DNA from: Vibrio penaeicida
Lineage (GTDB): Bacteria > Pseudomonadota > Gammaproteobacteria > Enterobacterales > Vibrionaceae
Direction: 5' to 3'
Assembly (NCBI RefSeq): GCF_019977755.1
Contig: NZ_AP025144.1
Location: 620,001-684,000 of the forward strand
DNA: 64,000 nucleotides
Part shown: positions 26,936 to 37,529 of the stretch, in pieces
Numbering within the stretch: the first letter of the stretch is position 1
Layout: each line of letters starts with the position of its first letter
Program-made: the position numbers and the translations under genes
The notes under the pieces: model-generated
What the model was told of the DNA's origin: nothing
The model's database searches: none
Seen by the model: the letters and a program-made list of their open reading frames with translations, nothing else

Positions 26936-27904
26936 TTATTTTAGTAGACCCACTTCTCTGTAGTACTTCGCAGCACCTGGGTGAAGAGGGATAGAAAGAC
27001 CTGCTTTTACCATGTCTTCTTTCTTCAGGTTAGCGAATGCAGGGTGCAAGCGCTTAAACGTATTGAAGTTTTCGAATACTGCTTTTGCAACGTTGTAAGC
27101 TACGTCATCAGATACGTCTGATGTCGTTACCATAGTTGCAGCAACACCAAAACTCTTAACGTCAGATTCTGTACCACGGTACATACCTGCAGGTACGTTA
27201 CTGTATGCGTAGTAAGGGTTACCAGCAACGATTTCATCGATGTTGCTACCCGTTGCAGAAACTAGTTTTGCATCACATGAGGTTGTGGCTTCTTTGATTG
27301 ATCCATTTGGGTGACCAACCATGTAGATGAACGCATCGATCTTGTTATCACAAAGTGCCTGAGAACGCTCAGAACCTTTTAGTTCAGATGCTAGCTTGAA
27401 GCTGTCGTTCGTCCAGCCAAATGCATCCATAACAACACCCATTGTTGCGCGATCACCAGAACCAGGGTTACCGATATTTACGCGCTTACCTTTAAGGTCT
27501 GCTACGTTATCGATACCTGCATCTGCACGAGCAATAATGTTGAATGGTTCAGTGTGCAAAGAGAACATAGCACGTAGTTTTTTGTACGGACCTTGCTCTG
27601 AGAATTTGCTTGTACCGTTGTAGCCATGGTATTGCCAGTCAGATTGAACAACGCCAAAGTCCAGTTCACCAGCACGGATGGTATTTACGTTGTAAATAGA
27701 ACCACCAGTAGATTCAACTGAACAACGAATGTTGTGTTCTTTGCGACCCTTGTTCACAAGCTTACAAATTGCACCACCAGTTGGGTAATAAACGCCAGTT
27801 ACAGAGCCTGTGCCAATGGTGATGAACTCTTGAGCATGAACAGAACCAGCGCCAGCTACTGCTGCAGCAATCGCACTGATTTTTACAAGGTGTTTAAATG
27901 CCAT
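26936..27904 (-). CDS. TAXI-family TRAP transporter substrate-binding protein
   Basis: Periplasmic binding protein, 322 residues from ATG 27904 (MAFKHLVKISAIAAAVAGAG) with AAGGAAGGGAAA upstream. A signal peptide ends near HAQEF; the mature part begins with the family phrase FITIGTGSVTGVYYPTGGAI. Conserved DFGVVQSDW and GSGDRATMGVVMDAFG are also present. From memory, the V. cholerae protein at the same locus beside argR and mdh binds L-glutamate and pyroglutamate; if this is its orthologue the same ligands are likely. The gene sits upstream of a hairpin and the fused permease. Confidence 0.92.
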   Translation of the reverse strand: MAFKHLVKISAIAAAVAGAGSVHAQEFITIGTGSVTGVYYPTGGAICKLVNKGRKEHNIRCSVESTGGSIYNVNTIRAGELDFGVVQSDWQYHGYNGTSKFSEQGPYKKLRAMFSLHTEPFNIIARADAGIDNVADLKGKRVNIGNPGSGDRATMGVVMDAFGWTNDSFKLASELKGSERSQALCDNKIDAFIYMVGHPNGSIKEATTSCDAKLVSATGSNIDEIVAGNPYYAYSNVPAGMYRGTESDVKSFGVAATMVTTSDVSDDVAYNVAKAVFENFNTFKRLHPAFANLKKEDMVKAGLSIPLHPGAAKYYREVGLLK

Positions 27905-28220
27905 GAATTTCCCTTCCTTATTTTCATTATTCGCCACGAATGTGGAATAGCTTCCTATTGGAAACGGCATCTTTTTCAGTCCATTAGATGAAAAAGTGGC
28001 TGAATAATAGCAAAAATCTGGTTGGAAATTACAAGAATGTTAATTTCTATAGATGATAAGTCTAGAGTTGAAAAGGAATAAGGGAAACGCCTAACCCCAT
28101 AAAGTCTTTGTTTTTCATGGGGTTAGATATTTGTGATTAGTTTAGTCGCAGATTGCCTTAAATGTGCGTTCGATCACAATAGTAGTGAAATGAGCTATTT
28201 ATCATTTGCACTGGCGTTAA
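27905..28220. promoter_or_regulatory. Region between the TAXI gene and argR
   Basis: No gene is visible. It carries the TAXI promoter side (AT-rich around 28000-28075) and a 10-bp inverted repeat, CTAACCCCAT (28091-28100) / ATGGGGTTAG (28117-28126), about 95 bp beyond the argR stop. The repeat is not followed by a T-run on the minus strand, so it is at best a weak argR terminator. Confidence 0.5.
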
Positions 28221-28691
28221 TTAGCCATGGTAATCAAATAAATCACAAACGGAGTCATACAGTTCCTTGGTAGGAACGGGGAGCGTCGGAGTAATAAAGA
28301 TAGTGTCATCACCAGCGACAACACCTAATATGCCTTCTGATTTTCCTAGGGAATCTAACAACCTAGCGATAAGCTGTGCGGCTCCAGGACCGGTATGGAT
28401 GACAACCAGCGCGTTGTTGTGGTCTATGTCCAACACTAGCTCTCGTAGAGAACTTGATACGGTAGGGACTCCAAGTTCTGCAGGAAGACAGTACACCATC
28501 TCCATTTTAGCGTTTCTTGTACGAACAGCGCCAAACTTGGTGAGCATTCGAGATACTTTGGACTGGTTTATATTTTCAAAACCTTCAGCTCTCAGAGCAT
28601 CGACGATTTCCCCCTGTGAACCAAAGCGTTCTTCTTTTAATAGTGCTTTAAAAGCACGTACAAGGTTGTCTTGTTTTTCTGTATTTCGCAT
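28221..28691 (-). CDS. argR: Arginine repressor ArgR
   Basis: Arginine-responsive hexameric repressor of arginine genes. From ATG 28691 ([20 protein letters not shown]) it has 156 residues, the E. coli length; the open frame continues upstream to 28787 without support. The N-terminal winged helix includes [20 protein letters not shown], and the C-terminal arginine-binding part has [15 protein letters not shown] and GDDTIFITP with the acidic ligand residues. It is divergent from mdh, as in other vibrios and enterobacteria. Confidence 0.96.
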   Translation of the reverse strand: MRNTEKQDNLVRAFKALLKEERFGSQGEIVDALRAEGFENINQSKVSRMLTKFGAVRTRNAKMEMVYCLPAELGVPTVSSSLRELVLDIDHNNALVVIHTGPGAAQLIARLLDSLGKSEGILGVVAGDDTIFITPTLPVPTKELYDSVCDLFDYHG

Positions 28692-29088
28692 GATTCTCAA
28701 TTTCATATAGTTAAAACTATTTTTGTTATTTTTGCATAGATAATGCACCTTCACCAACTTCTGCCCAATTTCTGCTACTAAAGTCACTTGTACTCATTCT
28801 TTTACTCTTAGATGAAAAGTTCTAAATTTCGGTGCTTTTAGGTGAGATTTATGCCACAAATATTTTAATCAAACTTGTTGTATGCTCTGGGTTTTAAGAG
28901 CATTCTCTTGCTTCATTTTGTAGCACGAAAAGGTCGATTTGCGCGAAGTCGCAAAGATGTCGTTAATTAATTGTAATAAGAACGTAGTTACTATAGTTTC
29001 TTATCTACAATTTAGGTTAGAAAAACCAACTTACAAAGGTTTCATACCTTAACGTGAAGTATTGCTAAATTACCCAAGGAGAATAACC
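28692..29088. promoter_or_regulatory. argR/mdh divergent intergenic region
   Basis: No gene is visible. The AT-rich spacer must hold promoters for argR and mdh. On the argR side TGCAT(N5)ATGCA at 28733-28747 loosely resembles an ARG-box dyad, but its spacing is one base longer than the E. coli consensus. A pair of AT-rich stretches occurs at 28960-29020 on the mdh side. Confidence 0.4.
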
Positions 29089-30024
29089 ATGAAAGTAGCC
29101 GTAATTGGTGCCGCAGGAGGCATTGGCCAAGCACTCGCACTTCTACTAAAGAACCGTCTACCAGCTGGATCTGATCTTGCTCTTTACGACATCGCACCTG
29201 TTACTCCGGGTGTAGCGGCAGATTTGAGCCACATCCCAACTCCGGTTTCAATTAAAGGTTATGCAGGCGAAGACCCGACTCCAGCACTAGAAGGTGCAGA
29301 CGTTGTGCTGATTTCTGCAGGTGTTGCACGTAAGCCGGGTATGGATCGTGCTGATCTGTTTAACGTTAACGCTGGTATTGTTAAATCACTAGCTGAAAAG
29401 ATTGCCGTAGTTTGTCCAACAGCCTGTGTTGGTATCATTACAAACCCTGTAAATACTACTGTACCAATCGCTGCTGAAGTTCTTAAGAAAGCAGGCGTTT
29501 ATGACAAGCGCAGACTGTTTGGCGTGACCACATTGGATGTGATCCGTTCTGAAACTTTCGTTGCTGAATTAAAAGACAAAGATCCAGGCGATATTCGTGT
29601 ACCTGTTATTGGTGGTCACTCTGGTGTGACTATTCTTCCTCTTCTTTCACAAGTGGAAGGTGTAGAGTTTACCGATGAAGAAATCGATGCTCTAACAAAA
29701 CGCATTCAAAATGCTGGTACTGAAGTTGTTGAAGCGAAAGCTGGTGGCGGTAGCGCAACCTTGTCTATGGGACAAGCTGCATGTCGATTCGGTCTATCAC
29801 TTGTGAAAGCGCTTCAAGGTGAAGAAGGCGTAGTTGAGTGCGCATACGTCGATGGCGGCAGTGAGCACGCAGAGTACTTCGCGCAACCAATTAAATTGGG
29901 TAAGAATGGCGTAGAAGAAGTCTTGAGCTACGGTGAAATCAGCGCTTACGAGCAAGCTGCACTGGATGGCATGCTAGATACGCTTAAAGGCGACATCAGC
30001 ATCGGTGTGGACTTCGCTAAGTAA
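29089..30024 (+). CDS. mdh: Malate dehydrogenase
   Basis: NAD-dependent TCA-cycle enzyme that oxidises malate to oxaloacetate. From ATG 29089 (AAGGAG upstream) it has 311 residues, as in E. coli (312). The Rossmann loop [12 protein letters not shown], the substrate arginines in [11 protein letters not shown] and LDVIRSE, and the catalytic histidine in [12 protein letters not shown] are all visible. Monocistronic with a strong terminator. Confidence 0.97.
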   Translation: MKVAVIGAAGGIGQALALLLKNRLPAGSDLALYDIAPVTPGVAADLSHIPTPVSIKGYAGEDPTPALEGADVVLISAGVARKPGMDRADLFNVNAGIVKSLAEKIAVVCPTACVGIITNPVNTTVPIAAEVLKKAGVYDKRRLFGVTTLDVIRSETFVAELKDKDPGDIRVPVIGGHSGVTILPLLSQVEGVEFTDEEIDALTKRIQNAGTEVVEAKAGGGSATLSMGQAACRFGLSLVKALQGEEGVVECAYVDGGSEHAEYFAQPIKLGKNGVEEVLSYGEISAYEQAALDGMLDTLKGDISIGVDFAK

Positions 30025-30050
30025 GTTCTCCCAATATCGAGAAATAAAAA

Positions 30051-30074
30051 ACCGACCATGTGGTCGGTTTTTTT
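30051..30074 (+). terminator. Intrinsic terminator of mdh
   Basis: Perfect 8-bp stem ACCGACCA / TGGTCGGT (with the loop formed within the central bases) followed by six T residues. Confidence 0.92.
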
Positions 30075-30237
30075 GATCTTGTGGAACTACTTTTTACTTA
30101 TCAACGACAAGTTAGAGATACAGGGCACGCTAAGCTTCACATATAGATAGGCTATGTATATAGACGAGTAGGGATATAGAGAAGCAAGTAAATAGAGGAA
30201 GAAAATGACTCCCTCTATTATATGGCTAAACCTTCAG

Positions 30238-31209
30238 CTACTTACTACGTTTAACCGCCATGTGAGCCAAGGTAACGAGAGCTTGCTTATATTCTGACTC
30301 TGGTAGTACGTTGAGCTCTGCAATGGCTTTATCGGCCTCTTGATGAGCAAGACCCGACGTGTATTCCAAAGAAGCCGTATCACGCATCGCTTGCATGATG
30401 TCATCAAAGCGCTCCATGCCATTCGATTCTTCAATCGCTTCACGAATCATCGCTCTCTGCGCGTCAGTACCATTTTGCATGGCATATAAAAGAGGCAAGG
30501 TTGGTTTGCCTTCCGCAAGGTCATCTCCAACATTTTTACCCATATCTTTGCCGTCGGATGTGTAATCCATAACGTCGTCAATGAGCTGGAATGCAGTGCC
30601 TAAGTATTTTCCATAGTTCTGCATTGCCTTTTCGACTTCTGGAGAAGCATCAGTCAAAATCGCTCCAATCTGAGTTGCAGCTTCAAACAAACGTGCTGTT
30701 TTTGAATAGATGACCTGCATATAGCTTTCTTCAGTTGTATCAGGGTCATTACAATTCATTAATTGCTGTACTTCTCCTTCAGCAATAATGTTGACCGCAT
30801 CACTCATTAATTCGAGGATCTCCATGGATCCAAGTTTCGTCATCATCTGAAAAGAGCGCGTATAAATAAAGTCTCCCACAAGTACACTGGCTGCATTTCC
30901 AAACGCTGCATTGGCGGTGGCCTTGCCACGACGCATATCTGATTCATCAACAACGTCGTCGTGTAATAAAGTGGCAGTGTGAATGAATTCAATAAAGGCT
31001 GCAGCGGTGGTATGGCTATTACCTTCATAGCCCAGTGCGCGAGCAGACAATACAGCAAGTAGCGGACGAATACGTTTGCCGCCACCACTTACAATATAAA
31101 ATCCTAGTTGGTTAATTAAACTCACATCAGAGTTAAGTTGAGCAAGGATGGTTTCGTTCACTTTTGCCATATCATCGGCTGTGAGCGCTTGGATAGCTTT
31201 AAAATCCAT
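30238..31209 (-). CDS. ispB: Octaprenyl diphosphate synthase IspB
   Basis: Trans-prenyltransferase that makes the C40 side chain of ubiquinone and menaquinone by adding isopentenyl units to farnesyl diphosphate. The two aspartate-rich motifs are DDVVDESDMRRG (first) and LIDDVMDYTSD (second); GGGKRIRPLL is also present. Length 323 residues, as in E. coli. GGAAG precedes ATG 31209. Divergent from rplU, the standard order. Confidence 0.96.
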   Translation of the reverse strand: MDFKAIQALTADDMAKVNETILAQLNSDVSLINQLGFYIVSGGGKRIRPLLAVLSARALGYEGNSHTTAAAFIEFIHTATLLHDDVVDESDMRRGKATANAAFGNAASVLVGDFIYTRSFQMMTKLGSMEILELMSDAVNIIAEGEVQQLMNCNDPDTTEESYMQVIYSKTARLFEAATQIGAILTDASPEVEKAMQNYGKYLGTAFQLIDDVMDYTSDGKDMGKNVGDDLAEGKPTLPLLYAMQNGTDAQRAMIREAIEESNGMERFDDIMQAMRDTASLEYTSGLAHQEADKAIAELNVLPESEYKQALVTLAHMAVKRSK

Positions 31210-31366
31210 TGTTCTTCCGGCTGAGGTTATACCCTATAAGGCTTAATGATTTTTATTAATTGCTGAATATTACACTAAAAATCGTTGCGAAATACATTAT
31301 CTAACGGCATGATTGGCACACTTTTCTTTGGCGATTAGCTTTTCGCCAATTTTTTAAAAATATGGC

Positions 31367-31395
31367 TTGTCATGGGGATAGCCTTTCTGTAGAAT
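31367..31395 (+). promoter_or_regulatory. Sigma-70 promoter of rplU-rpmA
   Basis: TTGTCA (31367-31372) and TAGAAT (31390-31395) are separated by exactly 17 bp. The start site would be near 31402, about 75 bp before the rplU ATG, leaving room for a short leader. Confidence 0.8.
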
Positions 31396-31476
31396 CTGCG
31401 CCCTATTGATGATTAGTTTAGCGCACACCCAAATTGCTCACATAGCATAGGCTGTGCGGAAAAAGCGGAGTAAAAT

Positions 31477-31788
31477 ATGTACGCTGTTTTCCAATCTGGT
31501 GGTAAACAACACCGTGTAAGCGAAGGTCAAACTCTTCGTTTAGAAAAATTAGACGTTGAAACTGGCGCAACTGTTGAGTTCGACAAAGTTCTTCTTGTAG
31601 CTAACGGCGAAGAAATCGCTGTTGGTGCTCCTCTTGTAGAGGGTGGCAAGGTAACTGCTGAAGTGGTTAAGCACGGTCGTGGCGATAAAGTTAAAATCGT
31701 TAAGTTCCGTCGTCGTAAGCACTCTCGTAAGCAACAAGGCCATCGTCAGTGGTTCACTGAAGTGAAAATCACTGGCATCAACGCTTAA
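31477..31788 (+). CDS. rplU: Ribosomal protein L21
   Basis: Large-subunit ribosomal protein that binds 23S rRNA; 103 residues, the E. coli length. The start [20 protein letters not shown] and the basic C-terminal [18 protein letters not shown] are diagnostic. First gene of the rplU-rpmA pair, with the promoter above and rpmA 22 bp downstream. Confidence 0.98.
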   Translation: MYAVFQSGGKQHRVSEGQTLRLEKLDVETGATVEFDKVLLVANGEEIAVGAPLVEGGKVTAEVVKHGRGDKVKIVKFRRRKHSRKQQGHRQWFTEVKITGINA

Positions 31789-31810
31789 TAGATATTAGGA
31801 GAGTTTAACA

Positions 31811-32068
31811 ATGGCACACAAAAAAGCTGGCGGTTCTACTCGTAACGGCCGCGATTCAGAAAGCAAACGTCTTGGTGTTAAGCGTTTCGGTGGTGAATCT
31901 GTTCTTGCAGGTAACATCATTGTTCGTCAACGTGGTACTAAGTTCCACGCTGGCACTAACGTTGGTATCGGTAAAGACCACACTCTTTTCGCTCTTACTG
32001 AAGGTAAAGTGAAATTTGAAGTTAAAGGTCCTAAAAACCGTAAATTCGTTAGCATTGAATCTGAATAA
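31811..32068 (+). CDS. rpmA: Ribosomal protein L27
   Basis: Large-subunit protein whose N-terminal tail reaches the peptidyl-transferase centre; 85 residues. The start [20 protein letters not shown] is diagnostic of L27. AGGAGAG ribosome site 5' of the ATG. A terminator follows, so obgE is expected to have its own promoter. Confidence 0.98.
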   Translation: MAHKKAGGSTRNGRDSESKRLGVKRFGGESVLAGNIIVRQRGTKFHAGTNVGIGKDHTLFALTEGKVKFEVKGPKNRKFVSIESE

Positions 32069-32090
32069 ATTTAGTTTCTAGCTGAATTCA

Positions 32091-32119
32091 AAAGCCCTGC
32101 CGATTCGGCGGGGTTTTTT
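32091..32119 (+). terminator. Intrinsic terminator of rplU-rpmA
   Basis: Stem CCCTGCCG / CGGCGGGG (one G-T pair) with an ATT loop, preceded by AAAG and followed by six T residues. Confidence 0.92.
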
Positions 32120-32315
32120 ATTTATGACAGAGCCAAAAGCAAGATCTCGTCATTATCTAAATGATAAATATCGAATTCTTTTTTTAGATGGTCTTTCTTT
32201 TTGTTCCTGAATGCAGACCGATCCTGGATCTCAGGTGATCGATCTTACATCTGGATCTGCTAGAATTTATACCACTTTACTCAGGTGGTATTGCAACGCA
32301 CAAAATGCGGAGTAA

Positions 32316-33485
<1,170 letters not shown>

Positions 33486-33503
33486 CCCACACATATTCGT
33501 TTT

Positions 33504-33537
33504 AAAAATGCCGCAAACTTTGGTTGCGGCATTTTTT
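33504..33537 (+). terminator. Intrinsic terminator of obgE
   Basis: Stem AATGCCGCAA / TTGCGGCATT with an ACTTTGG loop, A-run before and T-run after; it could also work on the minus strand. Confidence 0.92.
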
Positions 33538-33589
33538 ATTTGTGTAGCAATTGTATAATTTTCGGCTCGTCCAATTGAGAGGCATGGTT

Positions 33590-34357
33590 ATGGATAACAA
33601 TCAGCGAGAAGTCACTCGGCTTATCGCTCAAGCGGCACAAATGCTCTTGGCTCATGGTGCAGAGAGCACGTTAGTCGGCGATATATCCCGAAGAATAGGG
33701 CTTGCAAGCCATATGGATGAAGTAGAAGTCTCTCTATCTGCAAGTTCATTGGTGGTCACAACGTTAAAGTCCGGTAATTGTATCACCACAGCAAGACGCA
33801 GCCCCGATCGCGGGATTAACATGAAAGTGGTTACTCAAGTTCAGCGTATCTGCATCTTGATGGAAAAAGGATTACTGGATTGTAAGTTAGCAAAAAGTAA
33901 GCTCGCAGACATCAATCCAGAACGTTATAACCGCTGGTTAGTTGTATTCATGATTGGTCTATCTTGTGCATCGTTCAGCCGACTTGCGGGAGGGGATTGG
34001 AGCGTTTTCGCCATGACTTTCTTTGCATCTTCTGTTGGCATGATCGTTAGACAAGAAATAGGTCATCGACATTTTAATCCATTCCTCAATTTCTCGATCA
34101 CGGCTTTTGTTACCACATTAATTTCCGCACAAGCAGTCACGTTTCAAATCGGTAACGAGCCATTTATTGCGATGGCGTCTTCTGTTTTGATGTTAGTTCC
34201 GGGCGTGCCCTTGATCAATGCTGTCGCAGACATGCTCAAAGGGTATGTCAACATGGGGATTGCCCGATTCGTTATGGCAAGCTTACTGACGTTGGCAACC
34301 GCTATGGGAATTATCGGAGCCATGAACATTGTTGGTGTATGGGGGTGGGTAGGATGA
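33590..34357 (+). CDS. yjjP: Threonine/serine exporter, ThrE N-terminal-type subunit (YjjP-like)
   Basis: The larger half of a split ThrE-type exporter. From ATG 33590 (MDNNQREVTRLIAQAAQMLL) it has 255 residues, close to E. coli YjjP (256). A cytoplasmic N-terminal part (1-120) is followed by about five membrane segments. ATG 33590 has GAGAGG at a proper 7-nt spacing, while ATG 33584 is too close to it. The stop overlaps yjjB by 4 bp. E. coli YjjPB is reported to export succinate, so the substrate here is uncertain. Confidence 0.88.
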   Translation: MDNNQREVTRLIAQAAQMLLAHGAESTLVGDISRRIGLASHMDEVEVSLSASSLVVTTLKSGNCITTARRSPDRGINMKVVTQVQRICILMEKGLLDCKLAKSKLADINPERYNRWLVVFMIGLSCASFSRLAGGDWSVFAMTFFASSVGMIVRQEIGHRHFNPFLNFSITAFVTTLISAQAVTFQIGNEPFIAMASSVLMLVPGVPLINAVADMLKGYVNMGIARFVMASLLTLATAMGIIGAMNIVGVWGWVG

Positions 34358-34818
34358 GTCTAATTTTAGCGTTAATTAACGATATGTTCTTCGCCGCCAT
34401 TCCCGCTGTTGGTTTTGCGTTGGTATTTAATGTTCCGGTCAACGCACTAAAGTTTTGTGCGATAGGTGGTGCTTTGGGGCATGGTAGCCGCTTTTTATTG
34501 ATGGAATTCGGAATTCCTATTGAGTGGGCTTCATTTCTTGCAGCAACGGTCGTTGGGTTTATAGGTGTGCGATGGTCACATCGATTTTTGGCTCACCCGA
34601 AAGTATTCACCGTAGCCGCTTTAATTCCAATGGTACCTGGGGTTTACGCTTTTAAAGCCATGATTGCGTTAGTTGAATTGAACAGCTTGGGGTATAGCGA
34701 AGCGCTATTTGGTGACTTAGTAGAAAACTTCTTGAAAGCGATGTTTATCATTGCTGGGTTAGCCATTGGCTTAGCAATGCCGGGTTTGTTATTCTACCGC
34801 CGAAAACCCATTGTTTAG
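34354..34818 (+). CDS. yjjB: Threonine/serine exporter, ThrE C-terminal-type subunit (YjjB-like)
   Basis: The small membrane half of the split ThrE system, 154 residues from ATG 34354 (MSLILALINDMFFAAIPAVG), with about four to five hydrophobic segments. The start overlaps the yjjP stop (ATGA) and GGGTAGG is nearby, so a frame starting at 34339 is less likely. Works as one transporter with YjjP, being the halves of a protein that is single-chain in actinobacteria. The next gene, folA, starts 18 bp on. Confidence 0.88.
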   Translation: MSLILALINDMFFAAIPAVGFALVFNVPVNALKFCAIGGALGHGSRFLLMEFGIPIEWASFLAATVVGFIGVRWSHRFLAHPKVFTVAALIPMVPGVYAFKAMIALVELNSLGYSEALFGDLVENFLKAMFIIAGLAIGLAMPGLLFYRRKPIV

Positions 34819-34836
34819 TTGCTTCAAAGGACCCAA

Positions 34837-35322
34837 ATGAAGATTAGTATGATTGCCGCAATGGCTCGTAACCGCATAATTGGTAAAGACAATGATATGC
34901 CATGGCATCTACCTGCAGATTTTGCTTGGTTTAAGCGTTGTACGATGGGAAAACCTGTCGTTATGGGGAGAAAAACTTACGAGTCTATTGGGCGACCTCT
35001 ACCTGGACGTCGAAACATTGTTGTGAGTCGCGATCCGAATTTAGCCATTGATGGTGTAGAGACAGTCACCAGTATTGAGCAAGCCAAGTCACTTGTGGAA
35101 GGGATTGAAGAGCTGATGATCATCGGTGGCGGCTCAATATACGCAGAGTGCTTACCTATTGCAGACACACTGTATGTAACACATATAGATGCCGATATAG
35201 ATGGCGACACTCAGTTTCCTGATTGGGGAGAAGGTTGGAAGCAAACGCATCAAGAATTCTTCAGTAAAAATGAAAAAAATGCGTACAACCTGGAGTTTGT
35301 TGTTCTGGAAAGAAGTAATTAA
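34837..35322 (+). CDS. folA: Dihydrofolate reductase
   Basis: NADPH-dependent reduction of dihydrofolate for thymidylate, purine and amino-acid synthesis; the target of trimethoprim. From ATG 34837 (AAAGGA upstream) it has 161 residues. Typical segments: MIAAMARNRIIGKDNDMPWH with the catalytic aspartate/tryptophan pair, GRKTYESIGRPLPGR and IIGGGSIYAECL. Nothing in the sequence suggests a plasmid-borne dfr type; it looks chromosomal. Confidence 0.96.
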   Translation: MKISMIAAMARNRIIGKDNDMPWHLPADFAWFKRCTMGKPVVMGRKTYESIGRPLPGRRNIVVSRDPNLAIDGVETVTSIEQAKSLVEGIEELMIIGGGSIYAECLPIADTLYVTHIDADIDGDTQFPDWGEGWKQTHQEFFSKNEKNAYNLEFVVLERSN

Positions 35323-35389
35323 ATTATTGAAACAGAACTCACCGACAGTTGATTTCTGCTAGAGCTCTGCTTTTTTTGGGGAAATGGAA

Positions 35390-35414
35390 AAGGAAGAAGT
35401 AAAACTTCTTCCTT
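35390..35414. terminator. Convergent terminator between folA and apaH
   Basis: Perfect 11-bp stem AAGGAAGAAGT / ACTTCTTCCTT with an AAA loop. The minus-strand side is followed by a T/C-rich run, suiting apaH best. Confidence 0.75.
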
Positions 35415-35430
35415 GAAAAGATAGAGTTAT

Positions 35431-36234
35431 CTATATCGCTTTTTGAGTGAACAACTTTTTATCTTCCCAGCGAATCATCGTCAGCTCACCACCCCAGACA
35501 CACCCAGTATCTAAGCCGATCACCTTTTCTTGAATTACACCTTCCAAAGCTGCCCAATGCCCAAATAGGATGGCTTTTCCGACATCTTTCTTGTTAGGAA
35601 GATCAAACCAAGGCATTAAACTTTCATCGGAAATGTCAGATGGAGGAAGCTTACATGCCATATCTAATCTTCCATCGGAGTGCACAAAACGCATTCGTGT
35701 AAATGCGTTAATCGCGTATCGATACCGATCAATGCCTTTGAGCTTCGGACTCCACTGATCTGGCTGGTTATCATACATATTTTCCAGTAACCAAACCCAT
35801 CTGTCGCTTTGCAAAATAGATTCGACTTTACGAGCTTCTTTACGCGCCGTTTGTAAGTCCCATTGAGGGGAAATACCTGCATGACACATGACAAATTCAT
35901 CGTGTTCAGCAATAAGCGGTTGCTCACGAAGCCATGCCATCAGCTCGTCGCAATCATCGGCTTCAATAATTGGCGCTGTCTTATCTTTCTTTTTAAGAGG
36001 GCTAATACCGTGGTACACCGCTAGTAAATGCAAGTCGTGATTCCCAAGAACCACTTTTGTCGCTTTACCTAGATCTTTGGCAAACCTGAGTGTTTCAAGC
36101 GAGCTAGGACCTCGAGCTACAAGATCACCTGCAAACCATAATATGTCTTTTTTCCGGTCAAATTGAGCTGATTCCAGCAATAGGGTCAGCTCTTCAAAAC
36201 ATCCTTGGATGTCACCAACAATATAATTTGCCAA
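35431..36234 (-). CDS. apaH: Diadenosine tetraphosphatase ApaH
   Basis: Symmetrical Ap4A hydrolase that also removes Np4 caps from RNA; 267 residues. Metallophosphatase motifs are VGDIQG, FAGDLVARGP, LGNHDLHLLA and the terminal GHWAALEG. The start is taken as TTG 36234 (LANYIVGDIQ), with AAGGA upstream; no ATG is available at the proper position, and the longer frame from 36303 would run into apaG. Ten bases after the apaG stop, so same operon. Confidence 0.93.
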   Translation of the reverse strand: MANYIVGDIQGCFEELTLLLESAQFDRKKDILWFAGDLVARGPSSLETLRFAKDLGKATKVVLGNHDLHLLAVYHGISPLKKKDKTAPIIEADDCDELMAWLREQPLIAEHDEFVMCHAGISPQWDLQTARKEARKVESILQSDRWVWLLENMYDNQPDQWSPKLKGIDRYRYAINAFTRMRFVHSDGRLDMACKLPPSDISDESLMPWFDLPNKKDVGKAILFGHWAALEGVIQEKVIGLDTGCVWGGELTMIRWEDKKLFTQKAI

Positions 36235-36244
36235 TGAATTTTCC

Positions 36245-36625
36245 TTAATTGAGGATATTGGGTACTGCGAGGCGGAATGGGTCGATATCGGCTTTAAACT
36301 CATCGCCCGATTGGTCGTGCATTAGGTAGTGACCTTGCATGACACCTATTGGCGTCTCAATGGCGGTACCACTTGTATAAGTGTATTCGTCGCCAGCGTC
36401 AATAACGGGTTGCTCCCCAACGACACCATCACCTTCCACCACCAATTGCTTCTGGTTACCGTCTGTAATAAGCCACTTTCTACTCATTAGCTGTACAGAC
36501 TGCTGGCTGAGATTTTTGATTGTGATGATATAAGCAAAAACGTATCGATTTTGATCGGGTTGGGATTGTTCAGGCACGTATTTCGTGTGTACCTGACATT
36601 TGACACAAGGATGGGATACTTCCAT
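36245..36625 (-). CDS. apaG: ApaG domain protein
   Basis: Small beta-sandwich (fibronectin-like) protein of 126 residues, equal in size to E. coli ApaG (125). Diagnostic middle: [20 protein letters not shown] followed by [10 protein letters not shown]. It may bind nucleotides; its cell role is not settled. ATG 36625 is chosen for CAAGGAGCG directly upstream. Between rsmA and apaH on the minus strand. Confidence 0.93.
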   Translation of the reverse strand: MEVSHPCVKCQVHTKYVPEQSQPDQNRYVFAYIITIKNLSQQSVQLMSRKWLITDGNQKQLVVEGDGVVGEQPVIDAGDEYTYTSGTAIETPIGVMQGHYLMHDQSGDEFKADIDPFRLAVPNILN

Positions 36626-36719
36626 ATAAGCGCTCCTTGGATGCAAAAAAGCCTTAAATCCGGTATATGACTTAACTATAACAGACTTAAGGCATTTATC
36701 AGCTTTCGAAGCATAGATT

Positions 36720-37529
36720 CTAGTTAGAGTGGTTAGAATCTAGCCAGTTAGCCATGTCGACGAACTGCTCTAATGTGATATTTTCGGGGCGCATACTCGG
36801 GTTTATGCCCAGATTTTCTAACTGTTCTGCCGTTAATAGACCTTTATAACAGTTTCGAATGGTTTTACGGCGTTGGTTAAAGCCTTCGCGACACACCCTA
36901 TCTAGCCACTTTAGACTGGTGGCAGGGTAGGGGATTTCTTCGTAAGGTACTAAACGCACAACGGCAGAGTCCACTTTAGGTGGCGGAACAAATGCAGTTG
37001 GTGGAACTTCCAGTACTGGGACCACTTTGCAATAGTATTGAGCCATTACAGTTAGGCGACCATACGCTTTACTACCTGGAGCTGCGGCTAAGCGATTAAC
37101 CACCTCTTTTTGCAGCATAAAGTGCATGTCTTGGACGTCTTTATGAAACTCAAATAAGTGGAACATTAACGGCGTAGAGATATTGTAAGGCAGGTTACCA
37201 AAAATACGCAGTTTGTTATTCGGTTTAACCAATTGCGTAAAATCGAAACGCATGGCATCGCCTTCGTGAATTGTCAGCTTATCGCCCAATTCTGGGTGAT
37301 TACGCAGGCGTTCTGCCAAATCGCGGTCTAGCTCAATAACCGTAAATTTGTCGACTTCTTTGCCCACAGGTTCAGTGATGGCACCAAGCCCAGGACCAAT
37401 TTCAACTAAGTTTTGACCGGGTCTCGGGTTGATCGACGAAACGATTCCATCAATGATATAGGGATCGTTTAAAAAGTTTTGACCAAAACGTTTACGCGCT
37501 TTGTGTCCTAAATGGACATCGTTTCTCAT
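36720..37529 (-). CDS. rsmA: 16S rRNA dimethyladenosine transferase RsmA (KsgA)
   Basis: Dimethylates A1518 and A1519 of 16S rRNA with SAM; its loss gives kasugamycin resistance. 269 residues with SAM motif [13 protein letters not shown] and catalytic [10 protein letters not shown]. The ATG overlaps the pdxA stop by 4 bp. C-terminal helical domain holds [10 protein letters not shown]. Standard place in the surA-pdxA-rsmA-apaGH operon. Confidence 0.97.
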   Translation of the reverse strand: MRNDVHLGHKARKRFGQNFLNDPYIIDGIVSSINPRPGQNLVEIGPGLGAITEPVGKEVDKFTVIELDRDLAERLRNHPELGDKLTIHEGDAMRFDFTQLVKPNNKLRIFGNLPYNISTPLMFHLFEFHKDVQDMHFMLQKEVVNRLAAAPGSKAYGRLTVMAQYYCKVVPVLEVPPTAFVPPPKVDSAVVRLVPYEEIPYPATSLKWLDRVCREGFNQRRKTIRNCYKGLLTAEQLENLGINPSMRPENITLEQFVDMANWLDSNHSN

